Of a stretch of 63,007 nucleotides of DNA, positions 34,114 through 43,260 are shown piece by piece. Source of the DNA: Gammaproteobacteria bacterium (GTDB lineage: Bacteria > Pseudomonadota > Gammaproteobacteria > Pseudomonadales > Cellvibrionaceae). The stretch is taken from positions 1-63,007 of the forward strand of contig JAGKWO010000025.1 of the NCBI GenBank assembly GCA_021151835.1, written 5' to 3'. The translations under genes were made by a program, and so were the position numbers. The notes below the pieces were generated by a model. The model did no database searches. It was not told where the DNA came from and was given only the letters and a program-made list of their open reading frames with translations. Position 1 is the first letter of the stretch. Each line of letters begins with the position of its first letter.

Positions 34114-35517
34114 TTATTTACCGAGTTGCGTATCCATCCACTGATACCGTGCACGTTGCCAACGAATCAACTCTTTCACCTCCGCATCATAGCTGCCAGT
34201 ACCACCGTGTGTACCATGCATAATCCAGGGCGCGAAATCTGTCACTGACCAAATCGTGTAATTTTTTGCTTGCTGCTTTTCCAGCCAGGTTGCACGTGCT
34301 TCAGCGTACATAAAAAGTAATTCAAATTTTCCTTCTGCTTTGAGTGTTTGCCACCGCGCTTTTACTTTGGCTTCAAAAGCAGGATCTTCAAACAAGCGCG
34401 CAAACCAGGAAGAATTGCGAATATGCCAATTGTAGGTTTTATCGACGTCGTTATAGCCGGCATTACCAAATGACAAATCAAAATCCCATACCGGGCCGAA
34501 AAATAATTTACCACCACGTTTTTTGTAGACATAGGCACTTGCAGTTGCGCCATCCGGATTCTTGAACAATTCGTTGATAAGGTAATAATTCACTACAGAA
34601 TCTACGTCGATATATGCTGCATAACCTTTAGTGGCATCTTTAAAATCGTTGCCGAATAATGCGGCTTCGGTATCAGCAAAATATTTCTGTATATAGTCTT
34701 TCTGGGCAGACCAGGCCGGATCCAGCAAGGTTTCCGGGCTTTGCAGGCAGAATGGGTCCATGCCGTAGGATGAATCCAGGCAAAAATCTATTTGGCGATT
34801 AATATTCTCGCCGTTAACACAAAAACTTTCATAGCCATTGTATTTACAAAAATCCTTGTGGTAGCGGAAATCAATTTCCATTAAATAACCGCCGGTAATT
34901 TTCTCCGCATCAATATCAGTCACTTTCATTTCGGGGATATTCACCCGGTCTTTGGCCACACGAATATGTTCCACCAATTGATAGACTCCTTTATATGCGC
35001 CGTTCAGGCTCACCTCCACGTATTGCGTACGCGGTGTGTATTCCATTCCTGCGCTTTTACTAAACATAAAGGCGATGTCATTGCGCATTAATGTTTTATC
35101 GGCGTAATTTGCCAGCAGCACCCAATGTTTACTCACCGGCATTCCCAATAACGAAGTGGCGTTGGTTAATTTCAAACGGTAAGGTTTTTTATCCCAGGAC
35201 CAGGTGGAATTACCGCGCCCGCGAATTTCCATTGTACCCGTTGCCTGCTCCACCCCTGCACCATTCAAAGTAAATTGGCCAGTGATGTAATTTTCCTTGG
35301 AGATAATCGGTGCTGCACCATCTGTTGTCAGCGAGAGCGCGGGCAAGGTTTCAACGGTTCCTTTAGGGAAATCAGCGGGAAGCGCAATGCTGCTGGAACT
35401 GAACGATACGGACGATGCGGATGAAGAAACGTTATTCGTCCCTCCGCCCCCGGAACCACCGCATGCACCCAGCACCAGCGCCGAAATAATTACCAAAAAC
35501 CGAATAGCTGCTGACAT
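34114..35517 (-). CDS. CotH-family lipoprotein (protein-kinase-like)
   Basis: A 467-residue lipoprotein. The lipobox (LVLGAC) is followed by a Gly run and a Ser-rich linker, then a CotH domain: MEIRGRGNSTWSWDKKPYRL, VSKHWVLLANYADKTLMRND, the family-typical FGPVWDFDLSFGNAGYND, and a Lys/Asp set consistent with the atypical kinase fold of CotH. Bacillus CotH phosphorylates spore-coat protein; in non-sporulating, plant-degrading bacteria its targets are unknown. The inner ATG at 35517 has an SD (AGGAAA) within the codons of the longer form. It interrupts the otherwise conserved rlmD-cysM neighbourhood. Confidence 0.88.
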   Translation of the reverse strand: MSAAIRFLVIISALVLGACGGSGGGGTNNVSSSASSVSFSSSSIALPADFPKGTVETLPALSLTTDGAAPIISKENYITGQFTLNGAGVEQATGTMEIRGRGNSTWSWDKKPYRLKLTNATSLLGMPVSKHWVLLANYADKTLMRNDIAFMFSKSAGMEYTPRTQYVEVSLNGAYKGVYQLVEHIRVAKDRVNIPEMKVTDIDAEKITGGYLMEIDFRYHKDFCKYNGYESFCVNGENINRQIDFCLDSSYGMDPFCLQSPETLLDPAWSAQKDYIQKYFADTEAALFGNDFKDATKGYAAYIDVDSVVNYYLINELFKNPDGATASAYVYKKRGGKLFFGPVWDFDLSFGNAGYNDVDKTYNWHIRNSSWFARLFEDPAFEAKVKARWQTLKAEGKFELLFMYAEARATWLEKQQAKNYTIWSVTDFAPWIMHGTHGGTGSYDAEVKELIRWQRARYQWMDTQLGK

Positions 35518-35580
35518 AACAATTTCCTGTTTCATTATTGTTGATTACTATTTTTATCGCTGTGTGTGGAAAACATTTTC

Positions 35581-36471
35581 TTAAACGTTGAACAACCCCG
35601 AGGACAAATAGCGGTCCCCACGATCACAAATAATCGCAACAATGACAGCATTCTCTACTTGCTGGCTAAGCTCCAATGCCGCCGCCACCGCCCCACCCGA
35701 TGACACACCGCAAAAAATTCCCTCCTTGCGGGCCAACTCGCGCATGGTGTCCTCAGCAAGTTGTTGCGGCATGCTCACAATGCCATCTACGCGATCGCGC
35801 TCATATATCCTGGGAAGATAAGCCTCGGGCCAACGGCGAATGCCGGGAATTTGTGCCCCTTCGGAGGGTTGCAAACCGATAATCCGGATCGCCGGATTTT
35901 TTTCTTTCAGGAAACGCGAGGTTCCCATGATGGTTCCGGTAGTTCCCATCGAACTCACAAAGTGCGTGATGGTGCCGCCAGTTTGTTGCCAAAGTTCTGG
36001 CCCGGTAGTGGTGTAATGGGCAAGCGGATTATCAGCGTTGCCAAATTGATCCAATACGATGCCTTTGCCTTCCGCTTGCATTTGCAATGCGAGGTCACGC
36101 GCACCTTCCATACCGGACTCTTTGGAAACCAGGATCAATTCCGCACCGTAAGCCGCCATAGACGCTTTGCGCTCGGCGGTGGAGTTATCCGGCATGATTA
36201 AAATAATGCGATAGCCTTTAATCGCGGCCACCATTGCCAACGCAATGCCGGTGTTGCCACTGGTGGCTTCAATCAGGGTATCACCGGGTTTAATATCGCC
36301 ACGCAATTCAGCGCGGGTAATCATGGATAAAGCTGGACGATCCTTAACCGAACCGGCGGGATTATTTCCCTCCAGCTTTACTAAAACATTATTAGTCGTC
36401 TTGCCCGGCAGGCGCTGCAAGCGCACTAACGGGGTGTTGCCAACAAACGCGTCAATTGTAGGGAAATCCAT
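35581..36471 (-). CDS. cysM: Cysteine synthase B (O-acetylserine sulfhydrylase CysM)
   Basis: A 296-residue PLP enzyme making cysteine from O-acetylserine and sulfide or thiosulfate. The PLP Lys lies in NPAGSVKDRPA. The substrate loop EATSGNTGIALA and the CysM-type RWPEAYLPRIYERDRVDGI are present, as is the phosphate-binding GTTGTIMG. Length matches E. coli CysM (303). It is divergent from the BarA/GacS gene, as in Pseudomonas. Confidence 0.96.
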   Translation of the reverse strand: MDFPTIDAFVGNTPLVRLQRLPGKTTNNVLVKLEGNNPAGSVKDRPALSMITRAELRGDIKPGDTLIEATSGNTGIALAMVAAIKGYRIILIMPDNSTAERKASMAAYGAELILVSKESGMEGARDLALQMQAEGKGIVLDQFGNADNPLAHYTTTGPELWQQTGGTITHFVSSMGTTGTIMGTSRFLKEKNPAIRIIGLQPSEGAQIPGIRRWPEAYLPRIYERDRVDGIVSMPQQLAEDTMRELARKEGIFCGVSSGGAVAAALELSQQVENAVIVAIICDRGDRYLSSGLFNV

Positions 36472-36718
36472 AAATGCCTCAGTCAGTGAGTCTGGTGCCC
36501 ATCAACTGCACTTATACTGTTACAGGCAGATAGCGGTGTGGGCCGGTTGCGCATGCGCGCGCGAGGCGGCTATTCTACCTGCGATCACTCGCCCCTGCGA
36601 ACACTTGGCTATACTCGCCGTAACCTGTTAACCCGATTTTATCCAATAACAGCCAGGCGCTCCCGATAACAGGCTTTTCAACACGCGCTTTCAGCAAAAA
36701 GGAACAAGGCATCAAGCC

Positions 36719-39526
36719 ATGAATAAACGCAATAGCATTAAGTCCGATGTATGGCGCCTTATTTTTATCCCCTCCATCAGCATTATTATTTTAATTGCCG
36801 CCAGCCTGACTTATTTATGCATTTCGCAGGTGGATAAATTTATCGATTTGCGCGGCAGTGTGCTTACACAAAAAACTGCGCATTTATTGCACAAGCCGAT
36901 GCTGGATAATAATCGTGAGCTGGTGCAAAACATCCTTGATGCGTCCCTGGAAGAACCTTACATCCGTGCCATCCACGCCTATTACGCTGACAAGGACCAA
37001 AGTTTCCATAGCGGTCCGCAATTTATGGAAACCCATGACTCCGGCGAGCCTAATATGCTCCAGCCGCTGGAGCGCAAAACCTATCGCACCCTGCGCTTTT
37101 CACACCCGCTGGTTAATATTGAAAATAAAAACCCCATTGGCTGGGTGGAAGTAGAGTTACTGGCTGCGCCTTATGCAGTGGTGCGTTATGAAGCTATTGT
37201 GCTAACGATTGCGTTGACTATTTTGTGTTTGATCATTGGTGCCTATTTTGCCATTTCGCTTTACTACCGGATTACGGATCCACTCGATCACATTAAAAAT
37301 GTTGTTCATGCACTCGCGCGCGGGCGATTGAGTGAGCGGGTTGCGCAACAAAGTTCCAGCGAATTTTTTGGCCTCGCGGAAGCGATCAACACCATGGCCG
37401 ATTACATGGAAGCGGCGCAAACCGATATGCAGGGCCATATCGACCATGCAATTGAAGATTTGCGCGAGACATTGGAAACCATTGAAATCCAAAACGTTGA
37501 ACTGGATTTAGCGCGCAAGGAAGCATTGGAAGCCAGCCGTGTGAAATCCGAGTTCCTCGCCAATACCAGTCACGAAATTCGCACACCCTTGAATGGGATT
37601 CTCGGTTTTATTAACCTCGCTTTAAAAACCGAACTGAATGAACAGCAGCGCGAATATATGGAAACCATTCGCGACTCAGCACAAAATTTATTGACTGTTA
37701 TTAACGGCATCCTTGATTTCTCCAAAATTGAATCCGGCAAATTAACGCTGGATTACGCACCGCTGCCTATTCGCCAGAGTATTGATGAAGTGCTGCATAT
37801 CCTCGCACCTGATGCGCATGAAAAAAACCTTGAACTGGTGAATTATATTGAACCATCCATCCCCAAAAATTTACTTGGCGATGCACTGCGCTTTAAACAG
37901 GTTCTATCCAATCTGGTTACCAATGCCATTAAATACAGCAACAGCGGCAACATTATTGTTGATATCAGCGTATTGCAGCGCCAGGAAACGCAAATCATTC
38001 TGAAAGTGTGTGTCAGTGATGAAGGCATTGGTTTAAGCCGCGAAGAACAGGATCAATTATTTAGCCCGTTCAACCAAGCCGACACGTCAATTACCCGCGA
38101 ACACGAAGGCACTGGTCTTGGCCTTGCAATTTGCAAAGGTCTGGTTGAACGCATGCACGGTGAGATAGGTGTGGTGAGCGAGCCTGAACAAGGTTCTACT
38201 TTTTGGTTTACCGCGCGCCTTGGTATCGACAAACGCCAGCCATCCATTAGCCAGCTTGCCAACCTCAGTGATTACCGCATTTTACTGTGCGGTGAAAACA
38301 AGGCATCACTCAAGCAAATTGACAACCTTTTGCACGAATGGAACGGCAATACCCAAAATATTCCCGCGATTCACGATTGCTTCCCGATTTTACGCAATGC
38401 ACGCAACAGTAATAATAATTTTGATTTATTAATCCTGGATATCGCCCCCAATGAACGGAAAATTCCCCCGGTGCTATTGAATAATCTCGCCGAACAATTG
38501 CACATGGAATTTAGTTGTACGCTGATTGTGTGTTGCACGCCCGCGCACCAGCGGTTGTTCCGCAACCATTCCGATAAATCACAAGTGCTTTTCATCAACA
38601 AACCTATCGCCTACGATTCCTTGCTGCAAACGCTCGGACGACAATTGGATTTGCATATCAAGGATATGCGCGAACAGGAAGATGACGAATTAACCGGGCC
38701 AAATATTTCAGTGTTATTAGTAGATGACAATCCGGCCAACCTGCAATTGGCTTCGGAATTATTGCGCGGATTGAATACCCAGGTTACCCAGGCCAATAAT
38801 GGCCCGCAAGCCATTGATGCCTGCAGGGAAAATGAGTTCGATGTAATTTTTATGGATATCCAAATGCCGGGCATGGATGGCATGGAAGCAACACGCCATA
38901 TTCGTACACTGGAACAAGGCAAACGCCGCACGCCCATTATTGCACTAACGGCGCATACGATTACCGAACAAAAAGCCGAACTATTGATTGCCGGCATGGA
39001 CGATTGTATTAGCAAACCCGTTAATGAAAGCCAGTTGGCGCACATCATTAATCGCTGGGCAAGCCTTTCCGGAAAAAAAGAAGTTGTTATCCAACAGGAA
39101 GAAAAACCATCCTCCACTACGCGCGAAACCATTCCCACCGAAGACCTTACCGGTTCAGTTGATATCCAACTGTGCCTCAAACTGGCCAATCATAAACCGG
39201 CACTCGCACGCGATATGTTGAGTATGCTCCTGGCGGGGCTGGAAGCAGAAAAAGAGCAAATCAACCAAACCCTGAATGCAGAACAATACGAGGACGTGGG
39301 CGAACTGGTACACCGGCTATACGGTAGCAGTTGTTATTGCGGCGTGCCGCGTTTGAAACATATCAGTGGTTTGCTCGATAAATTATTTCAAAGCAAACAA
39401 TATGAACAAGCACGCAGTGCAATGCCCGCACTGAACCATGCGCTGGATGATTTAATTAATTGGGGGCGGAATAAAAATATTGATGCGCTCTTTGGCCTTG
39501 AACCCAGCGAACAGCAAGTTAATTAA
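36719..39526 (+). CDS. Hybrid sensor histidine kinase BarA/GacS
   Basis: A 935-residue membrane kinase of the Gac/BarA two-component system, which controls small RNAs and secondary metabolism through GacA/UvrY. A TM helix near 15-35 is followed by a periplasmic region, a second TM near 160-180, HAMP, HisKA (NTSHEIRTPLNG), HATPase (DEGIGLS, GTGLGLAICKGL), a degenerate receiver, a full receiver (Asp in DVIFMDIQMPGMDG) and a C-terminal Hpt (VHRLYGSSCYCG, with the phospho-His). An AAGGAACAAGG precedes the ATG. It ends four bases into the recO stop. Confidence 0.95.
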   Translation: MNKRNSIKSDVWRLIFIPSISIIILIAASLTYLCISQVDKFIDLRGSVLTQKTAHLLHKPMLDNNRELVQNILDASLEEPYIRAIHAYYADKDQSFHSGPQFMETHDSGEPNMLQPLERKTYRTLRFSHPLVNIENKNPIGWVEVELLAAPYAVVRYEAIVLTIALTILCLIIGAYFAISLYYRITDPLDHIKNVVHALARGRLSERVAQQSSSEFFGLAEAINTMADYMEAAQTDMQGHIDHAIEDLRETLETIEIQNVELDLARKEALEASRVKSEFLANTSHEIRTPLNGILGFINLALKTELNEQQREYMETIRDSAQNLLTVINGILDFSKIESGKLTLDYAPLPIRQSIDEVLHILAPDAHEKNLELVNYIEPSIPKNLLGDALRFKQVLSNLVTNAIKYSNSGNIIVDISVLQRQETQIILKVCVSDEGIGLSREEQDQLFSPFNQADTSITREHEGTGLGLAICKGLVERMHGEIGVVSEPEQGSTFWFTARLGIDKRQPSISQLANLSDYRILLCGENKASLKQIDNLLHEWNGNTQNIPAIHDCFPILRNARNSNNNFDLLILDIAPNERKIPPVLLNNLAEQLHMEFSCTLIVCCTPAHQRLFRNHSDKSQVLFINKPIAYDSLLQTLGRQLDLHIKDMREQEDDELTGPNISVLLVDDNPANLQLASELLRGLNTQVTQANNGPQAIDACRENEFDVIFMDIQMPGMDGMEATRHIRTLEQGKRRTPIIALTAHTITEQKAELLIAGMDDCISKPVNESQLAHIINRWASLSGKKEVVIQQEEKPSSTTRETIPTEDLTGSVDIQLCLKLANHKPALARDMLSMLLAGLEAEKEQINQTLNAEQYEDVGELVHRLYGSSCYCGVPRLKHISGLLDKLFQSKQYEQARSAMPALNHALDDLINWGRNKNIDALFGLEPSEQQVN

Positions 39527-40236
39527 GTATCGGGATTACTGTGTTTGAATAATTCGCGGCTATGCAAGGGTTTACTGCCGAGTAACGGCCTGAGCATACG
39601 TCGCGCCAGTTTTTTTGCGGCCTGGCGCGTTTCAGGCGCAGCATAATTTCCCGCAGCAATCGCCAGTAACCATTCCCCCTTTAGCAGGGAAGACGCCGGT
39701 ACATCCGGTGCTGCCGCGTAAAATCCTTCCTGGATATGGCAATCATAAAAATATTCGGGAACTATAGCGCAGCCGTTGCGTACATCTTGCGTGAAATCCA
39801 GCGCATAGCCCAACTCTTCCAATAGCCGGAATTCAAAGCCACGCAACAGCGGCTCAATGTCGGCTTCGCGTTGTAATGCATCCAGGCACTGTTCATACGC
39901 GAAAAACAAACCATTATGCCGGTCCATTTCCGGCAGCAAGCGTACAAGTAATTCGTTGAGATAAAACGCAGAATATAAATAATTACCTTTGAGCGAGAGG
40001 AAATGATTATCGGCTTCAAAGCTGGTAAGCAGTTTCATATCCGACTTGCCTTGCCAGCAAACCAGTAAGCGACTGAATGGATTGAGTAGTTGCCGTTTGG
40101 GGGTTTTGGTTTTGCGCACACCGCGGGCAATGGCGGTAACACGCCCGAAATCGGGCGTAAGCAAATCAACTAATAAACTGGTATCGCGATACGGACGGGA
40201 ATGAAGTATGTAAGCTGGCTGGAGGTCAACACGCAT
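39523..40236 (-). CDS. recO: DNA repair protein RecO
   Basis: A 237-residue recombination mediator that loads RecA with RecR and RecF. The N-terminal OB domain has YILHSRPYRDTSLLVDLLTP and the helical C-terminal part SLLKGEWLLAIAAG. Canonical zinc cysteines are lacking, as in many gammaproteobacteria. It lies eight bases after era in the rnc operon and is convergent with the BarA gene (four-base overlap). Confidence 0.95.
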   Translation of the reverse strand: MRVDLQPAYILHSRPYRDTSLLVDLLTPDFGRVTAIARGVRKTKTPKRQLLNPFSRLLVCWQGKSDMKLLTSFEADNHFLSLKGNYLYSAFYLNELLVRLLPEMDRHNGLFFAYEQCLDALQREADIEPLLRGFEFRLLEELGYALDFTQDVRNGCAIVPEYFYDCHIQEGFYAAAPDVPASSLLKGEWLLAIAAGNYAAPETRQAAKKLARRMLRPLLGSKPLHSRELFKHSNPDT

Positions 40237-40244
40237 GGTGCAGG

Positions 40245-41156
40245 TTAAAAATCATTATAGCCGAGGCTGCGTAACGCGCGCTCGTCATCCGACCAGCCGG
40301 ATTTTACTTTCACCCACAGCTTGAGCATGATTTTCATTTCAAACAGTTTTTCCATATCGATACGCGCCTCAGTGCCAATCAACTTGATGCGCGCGCCCTT
40401 GTCGCCAATCAGGATTTTTTTCTGGCCATTGCGCTCCACCAGGATTAGCGCAGAAATATTCAGCAAATTACCTTCTTGCTTAAACTCTTCAATTTCCACT
40501 GCCATTTCATAAGGCAATTCATCACCAAGCTGGCGGGTAATTTTTTCACGCACGATTTCCGCCGCCATAAAGCGCGAGCTGCGATCTGTAATTTGATCTT
40601 CCGGATACATATGAATGCCTTCCGGTAAACGCTCGGTAATTAATTGCTCAAGTCGATCCAGGTTATTGTTACGCAATGCAGAGATAGGGACGATTTCCGC
40701 CACCTTTAATTTTTCGGCCAATTGCTGCAAATGCGGTAACAGCGTTTCCTTATCTTCGATTTGATCGACTTTATTAACCGCCAGAATGACCGGACTATTA
40801 ATGTGCTGCAGCTTTTCCGCAACCGCCTCATCCTCTTCAGTCCAGATAAAACGATCCACTACAAACACGACCACATCCACATCTTTCATCGCTGTAGTTG
40901 CAGCACGATTCATGTAGCGATTAATCGCTTTTTGCTGCCCCAGGTGCATGCCCGGTGTATCGACAAATATAATTTGCACATCACCTTCGGTTTTAATGCC
41001 TACCACTGCATTGCGGGTAGTTTGTGGTTTGCGCGAGGTGATACTGATTTTTTGCCCGAGAATATGGTTGAGCAGTGTCGATTTGCCCACATTAGGTCGG
41101 CCAACAATAGCGACATAGCCGCAACGGGTATTTTCAGTATCGGAATCAAAAGTCAT
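40245..41156 (-). CDS. era: GTPase Era
   Basis: A 303-residue ribosome-assembly GTPase. The G domain has the P-loop VGRPNVGKSTLLN, DTPGMH (G3) and NKVD (G4), followed by a KH domain that binds the 3' end of 16S rRNA (KILIGDKGARIKLIG). Length matches E. coli Era (301). It is between rnc and recO with short gaps, the standard operon. Confidence 0.98.
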   Translation of the reverse strand: MTFDSDTENTRCGYVAIVGRPNVGKSTLLNHILGQKISITSRKPQTTRNAVVGIKTEGDVQIIFVDTPGMHLGQQKAINRYMNRAATTAMKDVDVVVFVVDRFIWTEEDEAVAEKLQHINSPVILAVNKVDQIEDKETLLPHLQQLAEKLKVAEIVPISALRNNNLDRLEQLITERLPEGIHMYPEDQITDRSSRFMAAEIVREKITRQLGDELPYEMAVEIEEFKQEGNLLNISALILVERNGQKKILIGDKGARIKLIGTEARIDMEKLFEMKIMLKLWVKVKSGWSDDERALRSLGYNDF

Positions 41157-41207
41157 AAAAAATGCTACAAGGAAAAGAAAAATTAAAATGAATAAATAAG
41201 GAATGGC

Positions 41208-41888
41208 CTAATCAATTTTTAACTGTTTAAGCATTAAAATAGCAGATTGTTTTTCTGCTTCGCGCCGATTGGAAGCAACAGCCCGGGTCGGTTTTTTAGC
41301 AATAGCAACCCGGCATTCAATCGTAAACACCTGTGCGTGCCCTTCGCCGCCTACATTGATCACCACATATTCAGGCAAAGGTTGGCGTTGGGCTTGTAAA
41401 TATTCCTGGAGACGCGATTTGGCATCCTTGGCGCTGGTATCAATGCTGATTGCCGCAATGCGCGACGCAAACCAATTCAATACGCGCTCGCGACAAACAT
41501 CCAGACCACGCTCACAATAAATCGCACCAATAATTGCTTCCACGCTATCGGCCAGAATCGAATCGCGGCTTCTCCCACCGGATTTCAATTCACCTTCGCC
41601 CAATATCAGGCAATCACCCATTTCAAATTCACGGGCCAGCTCGGCCAGGGTTTCGCCCTTAACCAGTTGGGAGCGTAAACGGCTTAACTGCCCTTCCCTT
41701 GCTTCAGGAAAGCGGTTAAACAGAACCTCGCCAATAATAAAATTTAAAATGGAATCGCCGAGAAACTCGAGGCGCTCATTATTCGTCGCGCCGTGGCTGC
41801 GGTGAGTTAACGCCAGTTGCAACTGGCGCTGGTTTTCAAATTGATAGCCCAGGCGTTCTTCAAGGCGTTGGTATTTAAGGTTTTGCAC
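41208..41888 (-). CDS. rnc: Ribonuclease III
   Basis: A 226-residue double-strand RNA endonuclease for rRNA precursors and mRNAs. The RNase III signature NERLEFLGDSILNFII carries the metal-binding acidic residues, and the C-terminal double-strand-RNA-binding domain runs from DAKSRLQEYLQAQRQPLPEY. Length equals E. coli RNase III. It starts three bases after the DUF4845 stop, so it is translationally linked. Confidence 0.98.
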   Translation of the reverse strand: MQNLKYQRLEERLGYQFENQRQLQLALTHRSHGATNNERLEFLGDSILNFIIGEVLFNRFPEAREGQLSRLRSQLVKGETLAELAREFEMGDCLILGEGELKSGGRSRDSILADSVEAIIGAIYCERGLDVCRERVLNWFASRIAAISIDTSAKDAKSRLQEYLQAQRQPLPEYVVINVGGEGHAQVFTIECRVAIAKKPTRAVASNRREAEKQSAILMLKQLKID

Positions 41889-41891
41889 AAA

Positions 41892-42323
41892 CTATTTTGC
41901 CGTGGGAGCCGGATCGCAACATTGACCGGGACGGGTGCTATCAAGGTGATTTTTAAAGCTCACAATCACATCCATATTCCAGATGTAATTAGCCCTGGTT
42001 TCGTAATCGACGGTTACCAGTACTTTTTCGCTTTCACGCTCTATCTTGAGGTTCTTTTTTGGACCTTCGCTGTTGACGTTGTTAATCATGTAGAAATTGG
42101 AGATTTTTTTCCTGATCTCTTCATCCGACATTTGCTCCAGCTTTTGTGCAGAGTCATTAGACAGTGATTTCAACGCAGTACGCACGTAAACATTTTCGCT
42201 GTACAAGGGAATAACGGTATAAGCAAACTTGCCCAGGGCAACCACCACAACAATAACAACAAGCCATTGCAACATGCCCAAACCATGCTGGTGCCTGAGT
42301 GATTTTATTTGAATATTTTTCAT
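41892..42323 (-). CDS. DUF4845 domain membrane protein
   Basis: A 143-residue protein with one N-terminal TM helix (LQWLVVIVVVVALGKFAYTV) after a basic start, and a small periplasmic domain. The family sits between lepB and rnc in gammaproteobacteria. Its role is unknown; the pilin-like start suggests a membrane-anchored helper of the operon, which is conjecture. Confidence 0.85.
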   Translation of the reverse strand: MKNIQIKSLRHQHGLGMLQWLVVIVVVVALGKFAYTVIPLYSENVYVRTALKSLSNDSAQKLEQMSDEEIRKKISNFYMINNVNSEGPKKNLKIERESEKVLVTVDYETRANYIWNMDVIVSFKNHLDSTRPGQCCDPAPTAK

Positions 42324-42376
42324 TCGTTTGGTCTCCGCGAGAGAAAATGATCCTGCATTTACGCTAGCACAAAAAA

Positions 42377-43225
42377 CTATTTGATAACGCCAACATGATC
42401 AAAGGAAGGGATGCTCAGGAATTTATCCCAATGCATCCACACCGCAAATGCTTTGCCTACAATTGCATCTTCCGAAACAGTTCCCCAGTCACGACTATCC
42501 AGACTGTTATCGCGGTTATCACCCATCATAAAATAATGCCCTTCAGGTACAACCCACGAGCCGCGCACACTCAAATGCCCTGGCTGCAGGTGCTTGTTTG
42601 CGGTAAAGGTTTTATCGTCAATAGTTTCGGTGACAGTGCGATAATACGGGGCGCCCACGGGCAACTCCGCCAGCAATTTCTCCTCAATCACTTTGCCATT
42701 AATAGTCAGTACATGATTAATGTATGAAATGTGGTCCCCGGGAATACCAATTACCCGCTTGATGTAATAAGTGTCCGGCGCATGGGGTGGGAAAAACACC
42801 ATGACATCGCCACGTTGCGGTTTTCCTACCGGGATTAATTGCGTGTTGGTAATGGGTTCGCGTATACCGTAAGCAAATTTATTTACCAGGATAAAATCGC
42901 CCACTTCCAATGTTGGAATCATTGAGCCCGATGGAATCTGGAAAGGCTCAACCAAAAAGGAACGCAAAAAGAACACAATAAACAGCACGGGGAAAAACGA
43001 TTTGGCGTATTCCACTAACACCGGCTCACGGCCCGCGACACTTTTAGCATCTTCATAAGCCGTTTTCTGCTGCTCGGTGTCCAGCGCCATACCGCTAAAC
43101 TGCTTTTCCACCGCGGCGACTTTTTCCTTGCGCGGGCGCGCCAATACCAATGCATCAAACAACCACACCAAACCGGTGACCAGTACCGCAAGCGTGAGAA
43201 TCAGTGGAAGGTTAATACTACTCAT
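42377..43225 (-). CDS. lepB: Signal peptidase I
   Basis: A 282-residue inner-membrane Ser/Lys protease that releases secreted proteins. Two TM helices (about 5-27 and 75-92) are followed by the catalytic Ser101 in QIPSGSMIPTL and Lys156 in YYIKRVIGIPGD, then the conserved MGDNRDNSLDSRDWG. It is 35 bases downstream of lepA and upstream of DUF4845-rnc. Confidence 0.97.
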   Translation of the reverse strand: MSSINLPLILTLAVLVTGLVWLFDALVLARPRKEKVAAVEKQFSGMALDTEQQKTAYEDAKSVAGREPVLVEYAKSFFPVLFIVFFLRSFLVEPFQIPSGSMIPTLEVGDFILVNKFAYGIREPITNTQLIPVGKPQRGDVMVFFPPHAPDTYYIKRVIGIPGDHISYINHVLTINGKVIEEKLLAELPVGAPYYRTVTETIDDKTFTANKHLQPGHLSVRGSWVVPEGHYFMMGDNRDNSLDSRDWGTVSEDAIVGKAFAVWMHWDKFLSIPSFDHVGVIK

Positions 43226-43260
43226 CGAGTTTCCTTAATGTGCTATTTGCCAGCAATTGA

